From contig JBMNUF010000018.1 in NCBI GenBank assembly GCA_050946115.1, positions 1 to 47,585 on the forward strand: a stretch of 47,585 nucleotides of DNA, written 5' to 3'. Below, piece after piece: positions 24,767 through 34,109 of this stretch (the first letter of the stretch is position 1; the number at the start of each line of letters is the position of its first letter). The translations under genes were made by a program, and so were the position numbers. This DNA is from CAYFRC01 sp050946115. GTDB lineage: Bacteria > Bacillota > Clostridia > Christensenellales > Aristaeellaceae. The notes under the pieces were generated by a model. That model ran no database searches, was not told where the DNA came from, and worked only from the letters and a program-made list of their open reading frames with translations.

Positions 24767-25672
24767 TCACCTCTCGTGCGGGCTGTCGGGGAATGCACCG
24801 GTGTACGCGCGCGTTTCTCGCGCCAAAGCGGATGCGTCGTTTCGATATTGACTCGGGGTAAGGCCGACTACGCGCTTGAAGGAAGCGCAGAACATGCTTG
24901 CGGAGCTATAGCCGCACTTTACGCCTATTTCCTGTACCGTCAGCGGCGTGGACTTGAGCAGGTACTTCGCCTGATCCATCCGCGCGGTGATGATATACTG
25001 GCGCGGGGTCATGCCCACGGCGCGGTTAAAGGTGCGGATGAAGTGGTATTTGCTCGAGGACGACATCTTCGCCAGCTCTCCCACATGCAGCGGCTTATCC
25101 AGATTCTCGTTGATTCGGTAGATGATTTCGCTCATGGCGAAGTCATTACAGCGCATGCTCGATGTGGGCTTTGCGTTCAGGGTCATGGCCGTCAGCACGC
25201 GGGTAAGCAGCAGCGCCGCCTGCGCTTCGCCGAGGATTTGCCCGCGCTTGAATGTTTCGAACAATTCAGAAATATTGCGCTCGATCCCGTAGGCATTTCG
25301 CGTGGAAAAAACGTTGCCGTTCATATGCGTGATCATTTCGTAGTAGCCGCGCGCGGGCGCGCCGTCGAAGTGTATCCAAAGCATTTCGCCGCCGGTTCGG
25401 GAGTAATAGCGGTGCCACTTGTAGCAGTCGATGAGCACCACGTCGTTCTTGCCCGCCGTGAATTTTCCGTCCTCCGTCTCGACGTTCAGCGTACCGCCCA
25501 AAATCAATTCGATCAGGAAGCTGTCGAACGAAGCTCGGTTGATTTCGTACCCGCTTTCGAAGAGAAAGTGCCCCGTCAACAACGGGTACAGCAGGTATTT
25601 ATGCGCGATCGGACCGGCGGAATAGCTGAAATACTCGGAGGACGGCGCGACGTGTCTTTCCACCGCCTTCAT
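24767..25672 (-). CDS. AraC-family transcriptional regulator leading the monosaccharide ABC operon
   Basis: A 301-residue regulator with an N-terminal cupin-like sugar-sensing domain (about 1-160) and a C-terminal double helix-turn-helix (about 180-280; signature VQEIGVKCGYSSASMFCASFKR). GAGGAG precedes ATG 25672, and a strong promoter lies 42-70 bases upstream. Being the first gene of the operon, it probably controls its own operon in response to the transported sugar, perhaps L-arabinose. The link to that sugar is inference from the binding protein. Confidence 0.9.
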   Translation of the reverse strand: MKAVERHVAPSSEYFSYSAGPIAHKYLLYPLLTGHFLFESGYEINRASFDSFLIELILGGTLNVETEDGKFTAGKNDVVLIDCYKWHRYYSRTGGEMLWIHFDGAPARGYYEMITHMNGNVFSTRNAYGIERNISELFETFKRGQILGEAQAALLLTRVLTAMTLNAKPTSSMRCNDFAMSEIIYRINENLDKPLHVGELAKMSSSSKYHFIRTFNRAVGMTPRQYIITARMDQAKYLLKSTPLTVQEIGVKCGYSSASMFCASFKRVVGLTPSQYRNDASALARETRAYTGAFPDSPHER

Positions 25673-25713
25673 CTTTCATTCTCCTCGTTGCCGATTCTTT
25701 TCCTTTAACAATC

Positions 25714-25742
25714 ATTATATACAATAGAATCCGCCTGTTCAA
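25714..25742 (-). promoter_or_regulatory. Sigma-A promoter of the araC-like sugar ABC operon
   Basis: Minus strand TTGAAC (25742-25737), 17-bp spacer and perfect TATAAT (25719-25714). The leader to ATG 25672 would be about 35 nt. Confidence 0.78.
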
Positions 25743-26124
25743 GTCTTTTTCTTGCGGTTTTATTGCTAAAAATTGCGCTTTGCCTGCGGTCGATCCGAAA
25801 AACTCCCGATATCGAGCACAAAGCAAAGTGCCGGAACAAACCGTATCCGCTGGGAATTGTTCCCGTTTTCAAAATTCACCGATATATGTCGTGAGCAAGG
25901 ATACAAAGGCATTTGCAAACGACTCGAAGACGATTTGTCATGCGCGGATGAGCAAGGCGACCATGCCCGAAGGAGGTCGTCGCGGGGGGCGTGGCATCGG
26001 AGATATCCGCCCTGTAGAAAACGCGGCATTTTCGCCGTTCGTTGTTTTGCCGTCATTGTAAGGTTTCCCTTTGGTTTGGAGAATGCGTATGTGCTACTCC
26101 GTTGTTCGCAAAAGAAGGCAAATG
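25743..26124. other. Intergenic region between two AraC genes
   Basis: About 380 bp with no supported gene. Short open frames exist on both strands but lack ribosome sites. No terminator for the second AraC gene (26125) was recognised here. Confidence 0.45.
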
Positions 26125-26955
26125 TCATGACACGCCTTTCTGTTTTCGGTAGGCGCCCGGCGAAAGCCCCGTATATGCCTTGAACGTGCGGATGAAATAG
26201 CTCACATTTTGGAATCCGCATTCAACGGCAACCTCAAGGACGCTCTGTCTGCCGTACTGCAACAGCGCCTTGGCTTTGTCGACGCGGTAGCGCTTGATAT
26301 ATTCCACGGGCGTCATATTCATGTGTTGCCTGAACAGGCGTATGATATAGGACTTGCTGTAATAAAATTGCTGCACGAGCGTTTCCAGCGTAAGCTCCTG
26401 CGCATAGTGCGCGTGTACATAGGCAACCATGTTTGAAAAGATCGCCTGTGCCTTGCGAGGCGCCTCCTCCACATGGGCGTACATGCCGCGCGCCAGCATT
26501 TCGGCAAAGACGCTGCAAACCAGCGCCTTGAGCCGAAATTCGTAGCCAAAAGTCTTCCCTTCAAAGCACTCGAACATCCTGGCAAACAAATCGAGGATCT
26601 TTCTGTCATCTTCTTCGGTGCGGGATAGTATCTGTTGAAAGCGCAGCGTGCCGTCGAACAGCGCCGCATCTTCCTTGGTCTGCCAGAAGGCGGGATGCAC
26701 GACGATGACGTTCACATGGGACGAAGTCATCATTTCCATCATATGCAGGTCGCCGCTTTGAAGCAGCACGCCCATGCCCGGCTCGAGCAATACCTGCTGG
26801 CCGTTTATAACGCACCGCACCGACCCAGTTTGGGTATAGAGAAATTCGTACTCCTCATGCCAGTGATAATAGAAGGAATCGGTTCGATACACCGCGATCG
26901 GCAATCCGCCGCTGTGGTGATGTATCAGTTCCCGCAAGTTCGGGTCGGTTTTCAT
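26125..26955 (-). CDS. AraC-family regulator of the GH28/GH31 locus
   Basis: A 276-residue regulator with an N-terminal cupin domain (HWHEEYEFLYTQTGSV motif at about 31-46, with histidines typical of the fold) and a C-terminal AraC DNA-binding domain (about 175-272; VLEVAVECGFQNVSYFIRTFK). AAGGAGG precedes ATG 26955. It is divergent from the GH28-ABC-GH31 operon across a 165-bp intergenic region that contains a repeated GTACAATAT word, so it is the likely activator of that operon. Confidence 0.9.
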   Translation of the reverse strand: MKTDPNLRELIHHHSGGLPIAVYRTDSFYYHWHEEYEFLYTQTGSVRCVINGQQVLLEPGMGVLLQSGDLHMMEMMTSSHVNVIVVHPAFWQTKEDAALFDGTLRFQQILSRTEEDDRKILDLFARMFECFEGKTFGYEFRLKALVCSVFAEMLARGMYAHVEEAPRKAQAIFSNMVAYVHAHYAQELTLETLVQQFYYSKSYIIRLFRQHMNMTPVEYIKRYRVDKAKALLQYGRQSVLEVAVECGFQNVSYFIRTFKAYTGLSPGAYRKQKGVS

Positions 26956-26981
26956 TGCAGTGCCTCCTTATATGTCCGTAA

Positions 26982-27076
26982 GTACAATATTGTGTTATTC
27001 TTATGCTCATTTTGTGGCACTATGGTAAAAAAAACTGTGATAAAATACATTAGTATAAGGATAACATGTACAATAT
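26982..27076. promoter_or_regulatory. Repeated GTACAATAT words and extended -10 in the divergent region
   Basis: GTACAATAT occurs at 26982-26990 (within the palindrome ACAATATTGT, 26984-26993) and again at 27068-27076, 86 bp apart. An extended -10 TGATAAAAT at 27038-27046 could drive the rightward operon. The repeats are candidate binding sites for the divergent AraC regulator. Confidence 0.4.
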
Positions 27077-27120
27077 ATCACACCGCGAACTGTTATACAA
27101 GGCGAAAGGACAAATTTTCG

Positions 27121-28512
27121 ATGAAAACGGTTGTGAATATCCTGAACTTCGGCGCCCAGTGCGACGGCACCATCCAAACGGCGCCCATACAGGCCGCCAT
27201 CGACCATTGCTTCCTGCAGGGCGGCGGCGAAGTGCAGGTTCCCGCCGGAACGTTTGTAATCGGCAGCATACGCATCCGCAGCGGCGTGGCGCTGCATCTG
27301 CTGGAAAACGCCGTACTCAAGGGCACTCGCGATCCCGAAGACTATTTCAGCTATCTGGAAGACGGTATCGAGCCGCTGCGCCACGACCAGGTTACGAATG
27401 CCCCATATATCCACGTATCCACCATCAAGGGCGAAACCGCCTATGATCCCGACGATCTGCGCTACCGCTACCGCCGTCTTCCCGCGAGCCGCTGGAACAA
27501 TGCGCTCATCCGCGCGATCGATGCCGAAAACGTGGCAATACTCGGCGAAAAAGGCTCTGTGATCGATGGCAGCAACTGCTTTGACGAACAGGGAGAGGAG
27601 CTGTATCGCGGCCCTCACGCCATCACCTTCCACAACACGCGCAACATCACCCTGCGCGGCTACACCGTCCGCGACAGCGCCAACTGGGCGCACAACATGC
27701 TCTTCTGCGAGAACATCCTGATGGAAGATGTGGAAGTTTTGGCAGGGCACGATGGATTCGACGCATTTACGAGCAGCAACATCGTCATCCGCAATTGCCG
27801 CTTCTACACAGGCGACGACTGCATCGCGGGGTTTGGCAACCGAAACGTGTTGATCGCGGATTGTATCCTCAATTCGTCCTGCAGCGGCATGCGCTACAGC
27901 GGCACGAATACCGTGGTGAGAAACTGCCGCTTCTACGGCCCCGGCAAGTATCTGTTCCGCGGAAGCCTGACGGCGGAGGAAAAGCGGTTGGGCGATGCGG
28001 TTCCGGGCACCGGGCACCGCTTCAACATGCTCAGCGCCTTCTGCTTCTATGGCGATTACTCCATGCCCATTCCGGAGCAGCCGGGCAACATCCTCATCGC
28101 CGACTGTACCTTTGAAAATGTGGATCGCTTCATTCACTACCACTATTTCAATAACAACCGCGAATGCTTCCAAAACCACAGGCCGCTGGCGAATATCACA
28201 TTTGCCGACGTTCAAGCCACCGGCATCGGCATGCCGCTCACGGTATGCGCACCCGAACATCCGAAGGTGGATTTCACCCTGAGGCGCTGCACCATCGCCC
28301 TGCGCGAGGATGCCGAGCCCATGCCGCTGATGCGCACAGAAAACTTCCGTCGGATCGAACTGGATGATGTAACGGTGGAAGGGTTGAAGGCCGATCATCT
28401 GATCCTCGCCCGTACGGACGGTGATTTTATATTCCGAAACGTCATTTGTCCCTTGGACGAGGAGCAGTATGTGCGCAAGACCGACGAAGAATTTGTAATC
28501 CACGAGATCTAA
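27121..28512 (+). CDS. Glycoside hydrolase family 28-like protein (polygalacturonase fold)
   Basis: A 463-residue right-handed beta-helix protein of the GH28/pectin-lyase-like fold. The GDDC motif (G231-C234) is intact, and HDGFDAF (H210-F216) stands where classical GH28 enzymes have NTDGID. The usual downstream GHG and RIK motifs are not evident (SSCSGMRYSG follows instead). GH28 enzymes cleave alpha-linked galacturonide or rhamnogalacturonan chains by inversion. There is no signal peptide, so it would act on imported oligosaccharides. ATG 27121 has AAAGGA ten bases upstream; the longer frame upstream lies in the regulator region. First gene of the operon with two permeases, binding protein and GH31. 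A divergent subfamily or different linkage is likely. Confidence 0.78.
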   Translation: MKTVVNILNFGAQCDGTIQTAPIQAAIDHCFLQGGGEVQVPAGTFVIGSIRIRSGVALHLLENAVLKGTRDPEDYFSYLEDGIEPLRHDQVTNAPYIHVSTIKGETAYDPDDLRYRYRRLPASRWNNALIRAIDAENVAILGEKGSVIDGSNCFDEQGEELYRGPHAITFHNTRNITLRGYTVRDSANWAHNMLFCENILMEDVEVLAGHDGFDAFTSSNIVIRNCRFYTGDDCIAGFGNRNVLIADCILNSSCSGMRYSGTNTVVRNCRFYGPGKYLFRGSLTAEEKRLGDAVPGTGHRFNMLSAFCFYGDYSMPIPEQPGNILIADCTFENVDRFIHYHYFNNNRECFQNHRPLANITFADVQATGIGMPLTVCAPEHPKVDFTLRRCTIALREDAEPMPLMRTENFRRIELDDVTVEGLKADHLILARTDGDFIFRNVICPLDEEQYVRKTDEEFVIHEI

Positions 28513-28534
28513 ACAAAACAGGAGGCGAAACAAT

Positions 28535-29479
28535 GTGGAAAACAAAGCGACCAACCCGACGAACCCCAAAATAGGCATGACGCCGATAGAGCGCATAAAG
28601 GAGAGCCTTCCCCTTTATTTGCTGCTGTTGCCGTCCGTGGTGATCTTCCTGCTGTTCACCTACTACCCCATGTACGGCGTGGTCATCGCGTTCAAGGACT
28701 TTAAGCCCGCGTACGGCATCTCCGGCAGCGAATGGGTAGGGCTCAAGCACTTCTTTACCTTCTTCCGCTCCTACCAGTTCAAGCCCACCATCCGCAACAC
28801 CGTGGTGATCAGCCTGTACACCATCCTGGTAACCTTCCCCCTGCCCATCGTGGTGGCGCTCATGTGCAACCAGATGCGCGCCCTTCGGTTCAAGAAGTTC
28901 TTTCAGGTGGCGACGTACCTTCCGCACTTTATCTCCACCGTCGTCATGTGCGGTATGATCATCCTGTTCCTCTCCCCCAGCGTGGGTATCATCGCAAGGC
29001 TTTTAAGCCTTGTGGGTTACAAGCTGCCCAACCTCATGGGCACTGCCACGGCTTTCCCGCACATCTACGTGTGGACGGAGGTCTGGCAGCATCTGGGGTG
29101 GGACTCCATCCTCTACATCGCGACCCTGTCCGCGGTAGACCCCACGCTGTATGAGGCCGCTACAGTGGACGGCGCATCCAAGTGGCACAAGATGCTCCAC
29201 ATCGACGTTCCCTCTCTGGCTGCGACCGCCGTCATCATGTTCATTCTACGCATGGGCAGCGTCATGAGCGTCGGCTTCGAGAAGGTCTATCTGCTGCAAA
29301 ACACCCTCAACTCCAGCCACTCCGAGGTCATCTCCACCTATCTGTACAAGATGGGTCTCATCCGCAACCAGTATAGCCTTTCCGCGGCCATCGGCCTGTT
29401 CAACAACGTCATCAACCTCGTGCTGCTGATTACCGTGAACGGCGTTGCCCGCAAGCTGGGCGATACCTCGCTGATGTAA
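28535..29479 (+). CDS. CUT1 sugar ABC transporter permease (LplB-like), module 1
   Basis: A 314-residue permease with six predicted helices and the cytoplasmic EAA loop (YEAATVDGASKWHKM, about 206-220) that contacts the ATPase. The N-terminus (YYPMYGVVIAFKDF) is typical of the LplB group. GTG 28535 is the start with GGAGG nine bases upstream; an out-of-frame ATG at 28533 overlaps it. Together with the next permease it forms a heterodimeric importer for oligosaccharides. No ATPase gene is in the operon. Confidence 0.93.
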   Translation: MENKATNPTNPKIGMTPIERIKESLPLYLLLLPSVVIFLLFTYYPMYGVVIAFKDFKPAYGISGSEWVGLKHFFTFFRSYQFKPTIRNTVVISLYTILVTFPLPIVVALMCNQMRALRFKKFFQVATYLPHFISTVVMCGMIILFLSPSVGIIARLLSLVGYKLPNLMGTATAFPHIYVWTEVWQHLGWDSILYIATLSAVDPTLYEAATVDGASKWHKMLHIDVPSLAATAVIMFILRMGSVMSVGFEKVYLLQNTLNSSHSEVISTYLYKMGLIRNQYSLSAAIGLFNNVINLVLLITVNGVARKLGDTSLM

Positions 29480-29499
29480 GGGAAAGGAGGAAAACAACC

Positions 29500-30417
29500 A
29501 TGGCAAACACCGCATATGCTTCCAAAGGCGCCGCAAAAGTGCGCAAATCCGGCGAAGACTGGATCTTTGACATCATAATTTATTCCATCGCTACGCTGCT
29601 GACCTTGGTCGTGCTCTATCCCATGTACTTTATCGTGATCGCCTCCTTCAGCAACCCCACGCTGGTCTCCAACGGTCAGATCATGTTTATCCCCAGGGGC
29701 ATCACCTTCAAGGCATACCGTCAGCTGTTCAGCTATCAGAATCTGTGGTCCGGCTACGGCAACACCATCATCTACGTGGTATTTGGCACCATCATCTCGC
29801 TGGTGGTCAACATTCCCGCGGCTTTCGCCCTCTCGCGCAAGCGTCTGTACGGCAAAAAGCTGTTTACCGCCTTCTACCTCATCCCCATGTTCTTCACCGG
29901 CGGCCTCATCCCCACCTTCCTGGCTGTGCAGCAGTTCGGTTTGGTGAACACCCGTACGGTCATGGTGCTGCCATTCTCCGTCGTTACATACTACATCATC
30001 GTAGGCCGCACGTTCTTCATCAACAGCATCCCGGAGGAACTGTGGGAGGCCGCGCAGATTGACGGCTGCGGCTACCTCGGCTTCTTCTTCCGCATCGTGC
30101 TGCCGCTCTCCAAGGCGGTCATATCCGTCATCGCGCTGTGGACGGCCGTCGGCCAGTGGAACGGCTACTTCAACGCCCTCATCTACCTGCGGGACGAATC
30201 GCTGCAGCCCCTGCAGATCTTCCTGCGCAACATCCTCATTAGCAACCAGCGCATCAGCGCCATGACCACCGGCTCCGCAGCCGTGGAAGCCAAGGAAATG
30301 GCAGACCTCATCAAATACGCCGTTATCGTACTCTCCTCTGCACCCATCATGTCCATGTACCCCTTCGTGCAGAAGTACTTTAACCAGGGCGTCATGCTTG
30401 GTTCTGTCAAGGGTTGA
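29500..30417 (+). CDS. CUT1 sugar ABC transporter permease (YtcP-like), module 1
   Basis: A 305-residue permease with six predicted helices and an EAA loop (WEAAQIDGCGYLGFF, about 185-199). The C-terminus FVQKYFNQGVMLGSVKG is the standard ending of this family. AAAGGAGGAAAA precedes ATG 29500, 20 bp after the first permease. Confidence 0.94.
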   Translation: MANTAYASKGAAKVRKSGEDWIFDIIIYSIATLLTLVVLYPMYFIVIASFSNPTLVSNGQIMFIPRGITFKAYRQLFSYQNLWSGYGNTIIYVVFGTIISLVVNIPAAFALSRKRLYGKKLFTAFYLIPMFFTGGLIPTFLAVQQFGLVNTRTVMVLPFSVVTYYIIVGRTFFINSIPEELWEAAQIDGCGYLGFFFRIVLPLSKAVISVIALWTAVGQWNGYFNALIYLRDESLQPLQIFLRNILISNQRISAMTTGSAAVEAKEMADLIKYAVIVLSSAPIMSMYPFVQKYFNQGVMLGSVKG

Positions 30418-30464
30418 TGAAGCCCTTTTCGGAATAGAATCCCCAACAAGAAAGGAGAAACCCC

Positions 30465-32048
30465 ATGAAAAAACTGTTGACAACCCTGCTCGCAGTCATC
30501 CTGCTCGTGATGACCTGCACCACCGGTCTGGTTGAAGCCGAAAAAACGGCCTTCACCGTACTCACCGTTCGCTGGACCAGCGACTGGCCCATCGACTTCC
30601 TGAAGGACGGCGTCATGGCCCAGCTCGAGGAACAGGCCGGTGTGGACATCACTTGGGACGTTCGCTACTACGGCGACTGGAGCGAGCAGAAGTCTCTGCT
30701 GCTGGCCTCCCCCGACTCTCTGCCCGACGCGTTCTTCGGCAGCATCTGCCTGAACGCCACGGACATCTCCCAGAACTCCCCCTACTTTATCGACCTGACC
30801 CCCTACATCACCCCCGAAATTATGCCGAACCTGTGCGCCGCCTTCGAAGCCGAACCCGCACTGAAGGCGATCTGCACCAGCCGCGACGGCAATATCTACA
30901 GCCTGCCCAAGAAACTGCCCCTGCGCCCCCTCGTGTGCGGCTATGATATGTACGTCAACAAGGATTTCCTGAACGCCCTGGAGATGGAAGTGCCCACCAA
31001 CCTGGATGAGCTGTACGCGTATCTCGTGGCCTGCGGCACGCAGGATCCCGACGGCGACGGCGATCCTTCCAACACCTACGGCGTGACCGGCAGTGCCTCC
31101 AGCAACAAGATGAGCGACGACTGCCGCTACATCCTGCGCAACTTCGGCTGTATGGTCAGCCGCGACGGCAACTATATGGGTCTCAACGGCGAAGGCGCCC
31201 TGGTCTTTGTGCCCACCACCGAGAACTACAAGCTGGGCGTGAAGTGGATGAACGGCCTGTGGAAGGACGGCGGCATCGACTCCGAATACTTCACGCAGGA
31301 CGGCTCTACCTCCAGCTCCAAGCTCAAGAACCCCGGCGGCTCTCAGGCCGGCGCCGTGTTCTCCTGGTCTCAGGACTCCGAAGTCGGCAACAACGTGGAC
31401 CAGTTTATGGTCACCGAAGCCATCGAAGGCTATGACGGCGTCCGCTATGTGGAAGCTGCTGCCTACTACCTCGATCTGTCCGATCGCGAGCTGCTGATCA
31501 CCACCAAGTGCGCGAACCCAGAAGCCGTGCTGCGCTGGGCGGACGGCTTCTACACCGATCTGGTTTCCATGCAGACCTTCTACGGCTCCATCCCCTCGCA
31601 GATCGCCGACAACGGCGACGGCACATACACCGTGCTGGTCCCGACCGACGGCAGCTCTCTGGATACCTCCGCGTGGTCACACTCCGTGCGCGACTTCGGG
31701 CCGAAGTTCATGAAGCCCGAATTCTATGGCAAGGTTAGCCTGCCCTCCGACCAGGGCGACGGAATCAAGCTCGGTCAGGACGCGCTGAACGGCAAGTACG
31801 TCACCTACGATAAGAACGTCGGCATGCCGCTGGTGCAGTACACCGAGGAAGAATTGTCCGAGATCGCGGCGCTCAGCATGGACCTCAAGTCCTTTGTCGA
31901 GCTGAAGTACGCCAACTGGGTCACCGGTCTGGAAGACATCGACGCCGACTGGGATGCCTACATCGCACAGTTGAACGCCATGGGTCTGGAGCGCTATGTC
32001 GAACTGCAGACGCAGGCCTATGAAGCCTACCTCGAGAGCATGAAGTAA
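30465..32048 (+). CDS. Extracellular oligosaccharide-binding protein, module 1
   Basis: A 527-residue solute-binding protein of the large LipO/family 1 type. Signal peptide about 1-25 (MKKLLTTLLAVILLVMTCTT...VEA) before EKTAFTV; C18 follows Met-Thr and does not make a lipobox. Several aspartate-rich loops (DPDGDGDPSNTYG at about 189-201) look like calcium-binding turns. AGAAAGGAG precedes ATG 30465. It delivers the substrate to the two permeases just upstream. A terminator follows. Confidence 0.9.
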   Translation: MKKLLTTLLAVILLVMTCTTGLVEAEKTAFTVLTVRWTSDWPIDFLKDGVMAQLEEQAGVDITWDVRYYGDWSEQKSLLLASPDSLPDAFFGSICLNATDISQNSPYFIDLTPYITPEIMPNLCAAFEAEPALKAICTSRDGNIYSLPKKLPLRPLVCGYDMYVNKDFLNALEMEVPTNLDELYAYLVACGTQDPDGDGDPSNTYGVTGSASSNKMSDDCRYILRNFGCMVSRDGNYMGLNGEGALVFVPTTENYKLGVKWMNGLWKDGGIDSEYFTQDGSTSSSKLKNPGGSQAGAVFSWSQDSEVGNNVDQFMVTEAIEGYDGVRYVEAAAYYLDLSDRELLITTKCANPEAVLRWADGFYTDLVSMQTFYGSIPSQIADNGDGTYTVLVPTDGSSLDTSAWSHSVRDFGPKFMKPEFYGKVSLPSDQGDGIKLGQDALNGKYVTYDKNVGMPLVQYTEEELSEIAALSMDLKSFVELKYANWVTGLEDIDADWDAYIAQLNAMGLERYVELQTQAYEAYLESMK

Positions 32049-32075
32049 TTCACGTAGTATTCCCACATTATTTCG

Positions 32076-32109
32076 CCGGAGACCGGTCGCCCGATCTCCG
32101 GCTTTTTCT
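32076..32109 (+). terminator. Terminator between binding protein and GH31 gene
   Basis: CCGGAGA (32076-32082) pairs with TCTCCGG (32095-32101) and is followed by CTTTTTCTT. The next gene's AGGAGG begins two bases later at 32111, so GH31 expression depends on readthrough. Confidence 0.75.
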
Positions 32110-32123
32110 TAGGAGGAACCGAA

Positions 32124-34097
32124 ATGTTTGCCTGCAAGGAGAATAAGCTGGTTTATCGCTTCGACAGCGAACTGGTTCAGATCGAAGCATGGGGCGAAAA
32201 TGCCCTGCGTGTGCGCGCCACCCAAAACATCGCCTTCACCGCCCACGATTGGGCGCTGGAGGGCGGAAAGCCCGGGGACAGCGAAGTAACAATAACCGAA
32301 TCCTGCGGCAAAATCCGCAACGGCAAGATCACCGCGCACATCAACGAACACGGCGTGATCTGTTTTACGAACGACAAGAACGAAGTTCTGCTCAAGGAAT
32401 ATGCCCGCCGCCTGCAGGACGAAAGCAGCATGGCGCTGGCGATTCCCAGCCGTGAGTACAAGCTGCCCAAGGGCGACCTATACGAAACCCACGTATATTT
32501 CTACCCCAATAAGAAGGAAAAAATCTTCGGCATGGGGCAGTATCAGCAGCATGAGCTGAACCTGAAGGGCTGCGTGCTGGAACTTGCGCAGCGCAATTCG
32601 CAGGCATCCGTCCCGTTTTACGTGTCCAGCCTCGGCTACGGCTTTTTGTGGAACAATCCCGCCATCGGCTCCGTTGCCTTTGCCAACAACGGCACCGAGT
32701 GGATCGCCAAGGCCACGCCGCAGATCGATTATCTGATCATCGCCGGCGACGAGCCTTCGGAGATCGTAGAAAACTACATGCAGCTGACGGGCCTTCCGCC
32801 CATGATGCCGGAGTACGGCCTGGGCTTCTGGCAGTGCAAGCTGCGCTATGCCACGCAGGAAGAGCTGCTGCAGGTAGCTCGCAAGTATAAAGAACTGAAT
32901 GTACCCGTGGACGTGATCGTATGCGACTTCTTCCACTGGCCGCATCAGGGCGATTATTGCTTTGATCCCGAATTTTGGCCGGATCCCGCCGCCATGTGCC
33001 GGGAGCTCAAGGAAATGGGTATGCGCCTGATGGTTTCGGTATGGCCCACGGTGCAAAGCGATTCCGTCAACTTCCGCGAGATGTATGCCAAGGGCTATCT
33101 CACCCGCGTGGAAAGCGGCATCCGCCACACCATGCACGATACCGTCTCTTTCTTTGACGCCACCAACCCCGAATGCCGAGACTTCGTATGGCAGAAAATC
33201 AAGGAGAACTACTGGGATTTGGGCGCGCGGCTCTACTGGCTGGACGTCGCCGAGCCCGAGTACAGCACCTATGCGTTTGAGAACTACCGCTATCAGTTGG
33301 GCACCGACCTGGAAGTGGGCAATGTATACCCCAAACTGTATCTCAAGGGCTTCTACGACGGCATGAAGGCCAACGGCGACGATGCGCCCCTCTCCCTCAT
33401 TCGCTGCGCATGGGCGGGCAGCGCCAAGTACGGCGCCCTCTTGTGGAGCGGCGACATCATCTCCAACTTCGAATCCTTCCATCGCCAGGTGGTAGCCGGC
33501 ATGAACGTGAGCGTTGCGGGCATCCCGTGGTGGACCACCGATATTGGCGGCTTCCACGGCGGAAAGGGCGATGATCCCACGTTCCGCGAACTGTTCGCAC
33601 GCTGGTTTGCCTACGGCTGCTTCTGTCCGGTCATGCGCCTGCACGGAAATCGCGAACCGTGGCAGCAGGTCGACAATGCCCGCTGCGGTACCGGCGCGGA
33701 CAATGAAATCTGGAGCTACGGCGAAGAGATTTTTGCAATATGCAAGAAATACATCGCCCTCCGCGAGAAGATGCGCGACTACAACCGCAGGCAGATGGAA
33801 AAGGCGCACACAAGGGGAACGCCCGTCATGCGCCCATTGATGTACGACTTCCCCGCCGACCCCGCCGCCTGGGAATGCGAAGATGCCTACATGTTCGGCA
33901 GCGATCTATTGGTCGCTCCCGTCACAGAGGAAGGCATGACCGAACGCAGCGTATACCTGCCCGCCGGCCGGCGCTGGGTGAATGTATGGACGGGAGAAGC
34001 CTTTGAAGGCGACCAAACAGTCGTCGTCAAGGCGCCCTTGGACATCATTCCCGTATTTGCCAAAGAAGGCGCACCCGTCATCGACTGCTTCGCATAG
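32124..34097 (+). CDS. GH31 family alpha-glycosidase (alpha-xylosidase/alpha-glucosidase-like)
   Basis: A 657-residue retaining glycosidase with an N-terminal beta-sandwich, a TIM barrel (about 230-560) and C-terminal beta domains. The nucleophile is probably D374 (LYWLDVAEPE) and the acid/base D444 (LLWSGDIISNF). GLGFWQCKLRYATQEE near 232-247 is a family hallmark. There is no signal peptide, so it cleaves imported oligosaccharides. GH31 covers alpha-xylosidase, alpha-glucosidase, alpha-galactosidase and sulfoquinovosidase activities; the WLDxAEPE pattern and the pectin-type neighbour favour alpha-xylosidase, but this is inference. AGGAGG precedes ATG 32124. Confidence 0.9.
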   Translation: MFACKENKLVYRFDSELVQIEAWGENALRVRATQNIAFTAHDWALEGGKPGDSEVTITESCGKIRNGKITAHINEHGVICFTNDKNEVLLKEYARRLQDESSMALAIPSREYKLPKGDLYETHVYFYPNKKEKIFGMGQYQQHELNLKGCVLELAQRNSQASVPFYVSSLGYGFLWNNPAIGSVAFANNGTEWIAKATPQIDYLIIAGDEPSEIVENYMQLTGLPPMMPEYGLGFWQCKLRYATQEELLQVARKYKELNVPVDVIVCDFFHWPHQGDYCFDPEFWPDPAAMCRELKEMGMRLMVSVWPTVQSDSVNFREMYAKGYLTRVESGIRHTMHDTVSFFDATNPECRDFVWQKIKENYWDLGARLYWLDVAEPEYSTYAFENYRYQLGTDLEVGNVYPKLYLKGFYDGMKANGDDAPLSLIRCAWAGSAKYGALLWSGDIISNFESFHRQVVAGMNVSVAGIPWWTTDIGGFHGGKGDDPTFRELFARWFAYGCFCPVMRLHGNREPWQQVDNARCGTGADNEIWSYGEEIFAICKKYIALREKMRDYNRRQMEKAHTRGTPVMRPLMYDFPADPAAWECEDAYMFGSDLLVAPVTEEGMTERSVYLPAGRRWVNVWTGEAFEGDQTVVVKAPLDIIPVFAKEGAPVIDCFA

Positions 34098-34109
34098 TTT
34101 TTTACCGCA

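Noticed and set aside
28533..28574. 13-codon frame from the ATG overlapping the GTG start of the first module 1 permease
   Set aside because: Too short and without conservation evidence. The GTG frame with GGAGG spacing fits the permease, so the ATG overlap is probably incidental.
27007..28596. 529-codon minus-strand frame over the GH28-like gene
   Set aside because: Repetitive valine-, alanine- and aspartate-rich translation with no start signal; the plus strand has a clear beta-helix enzyme.
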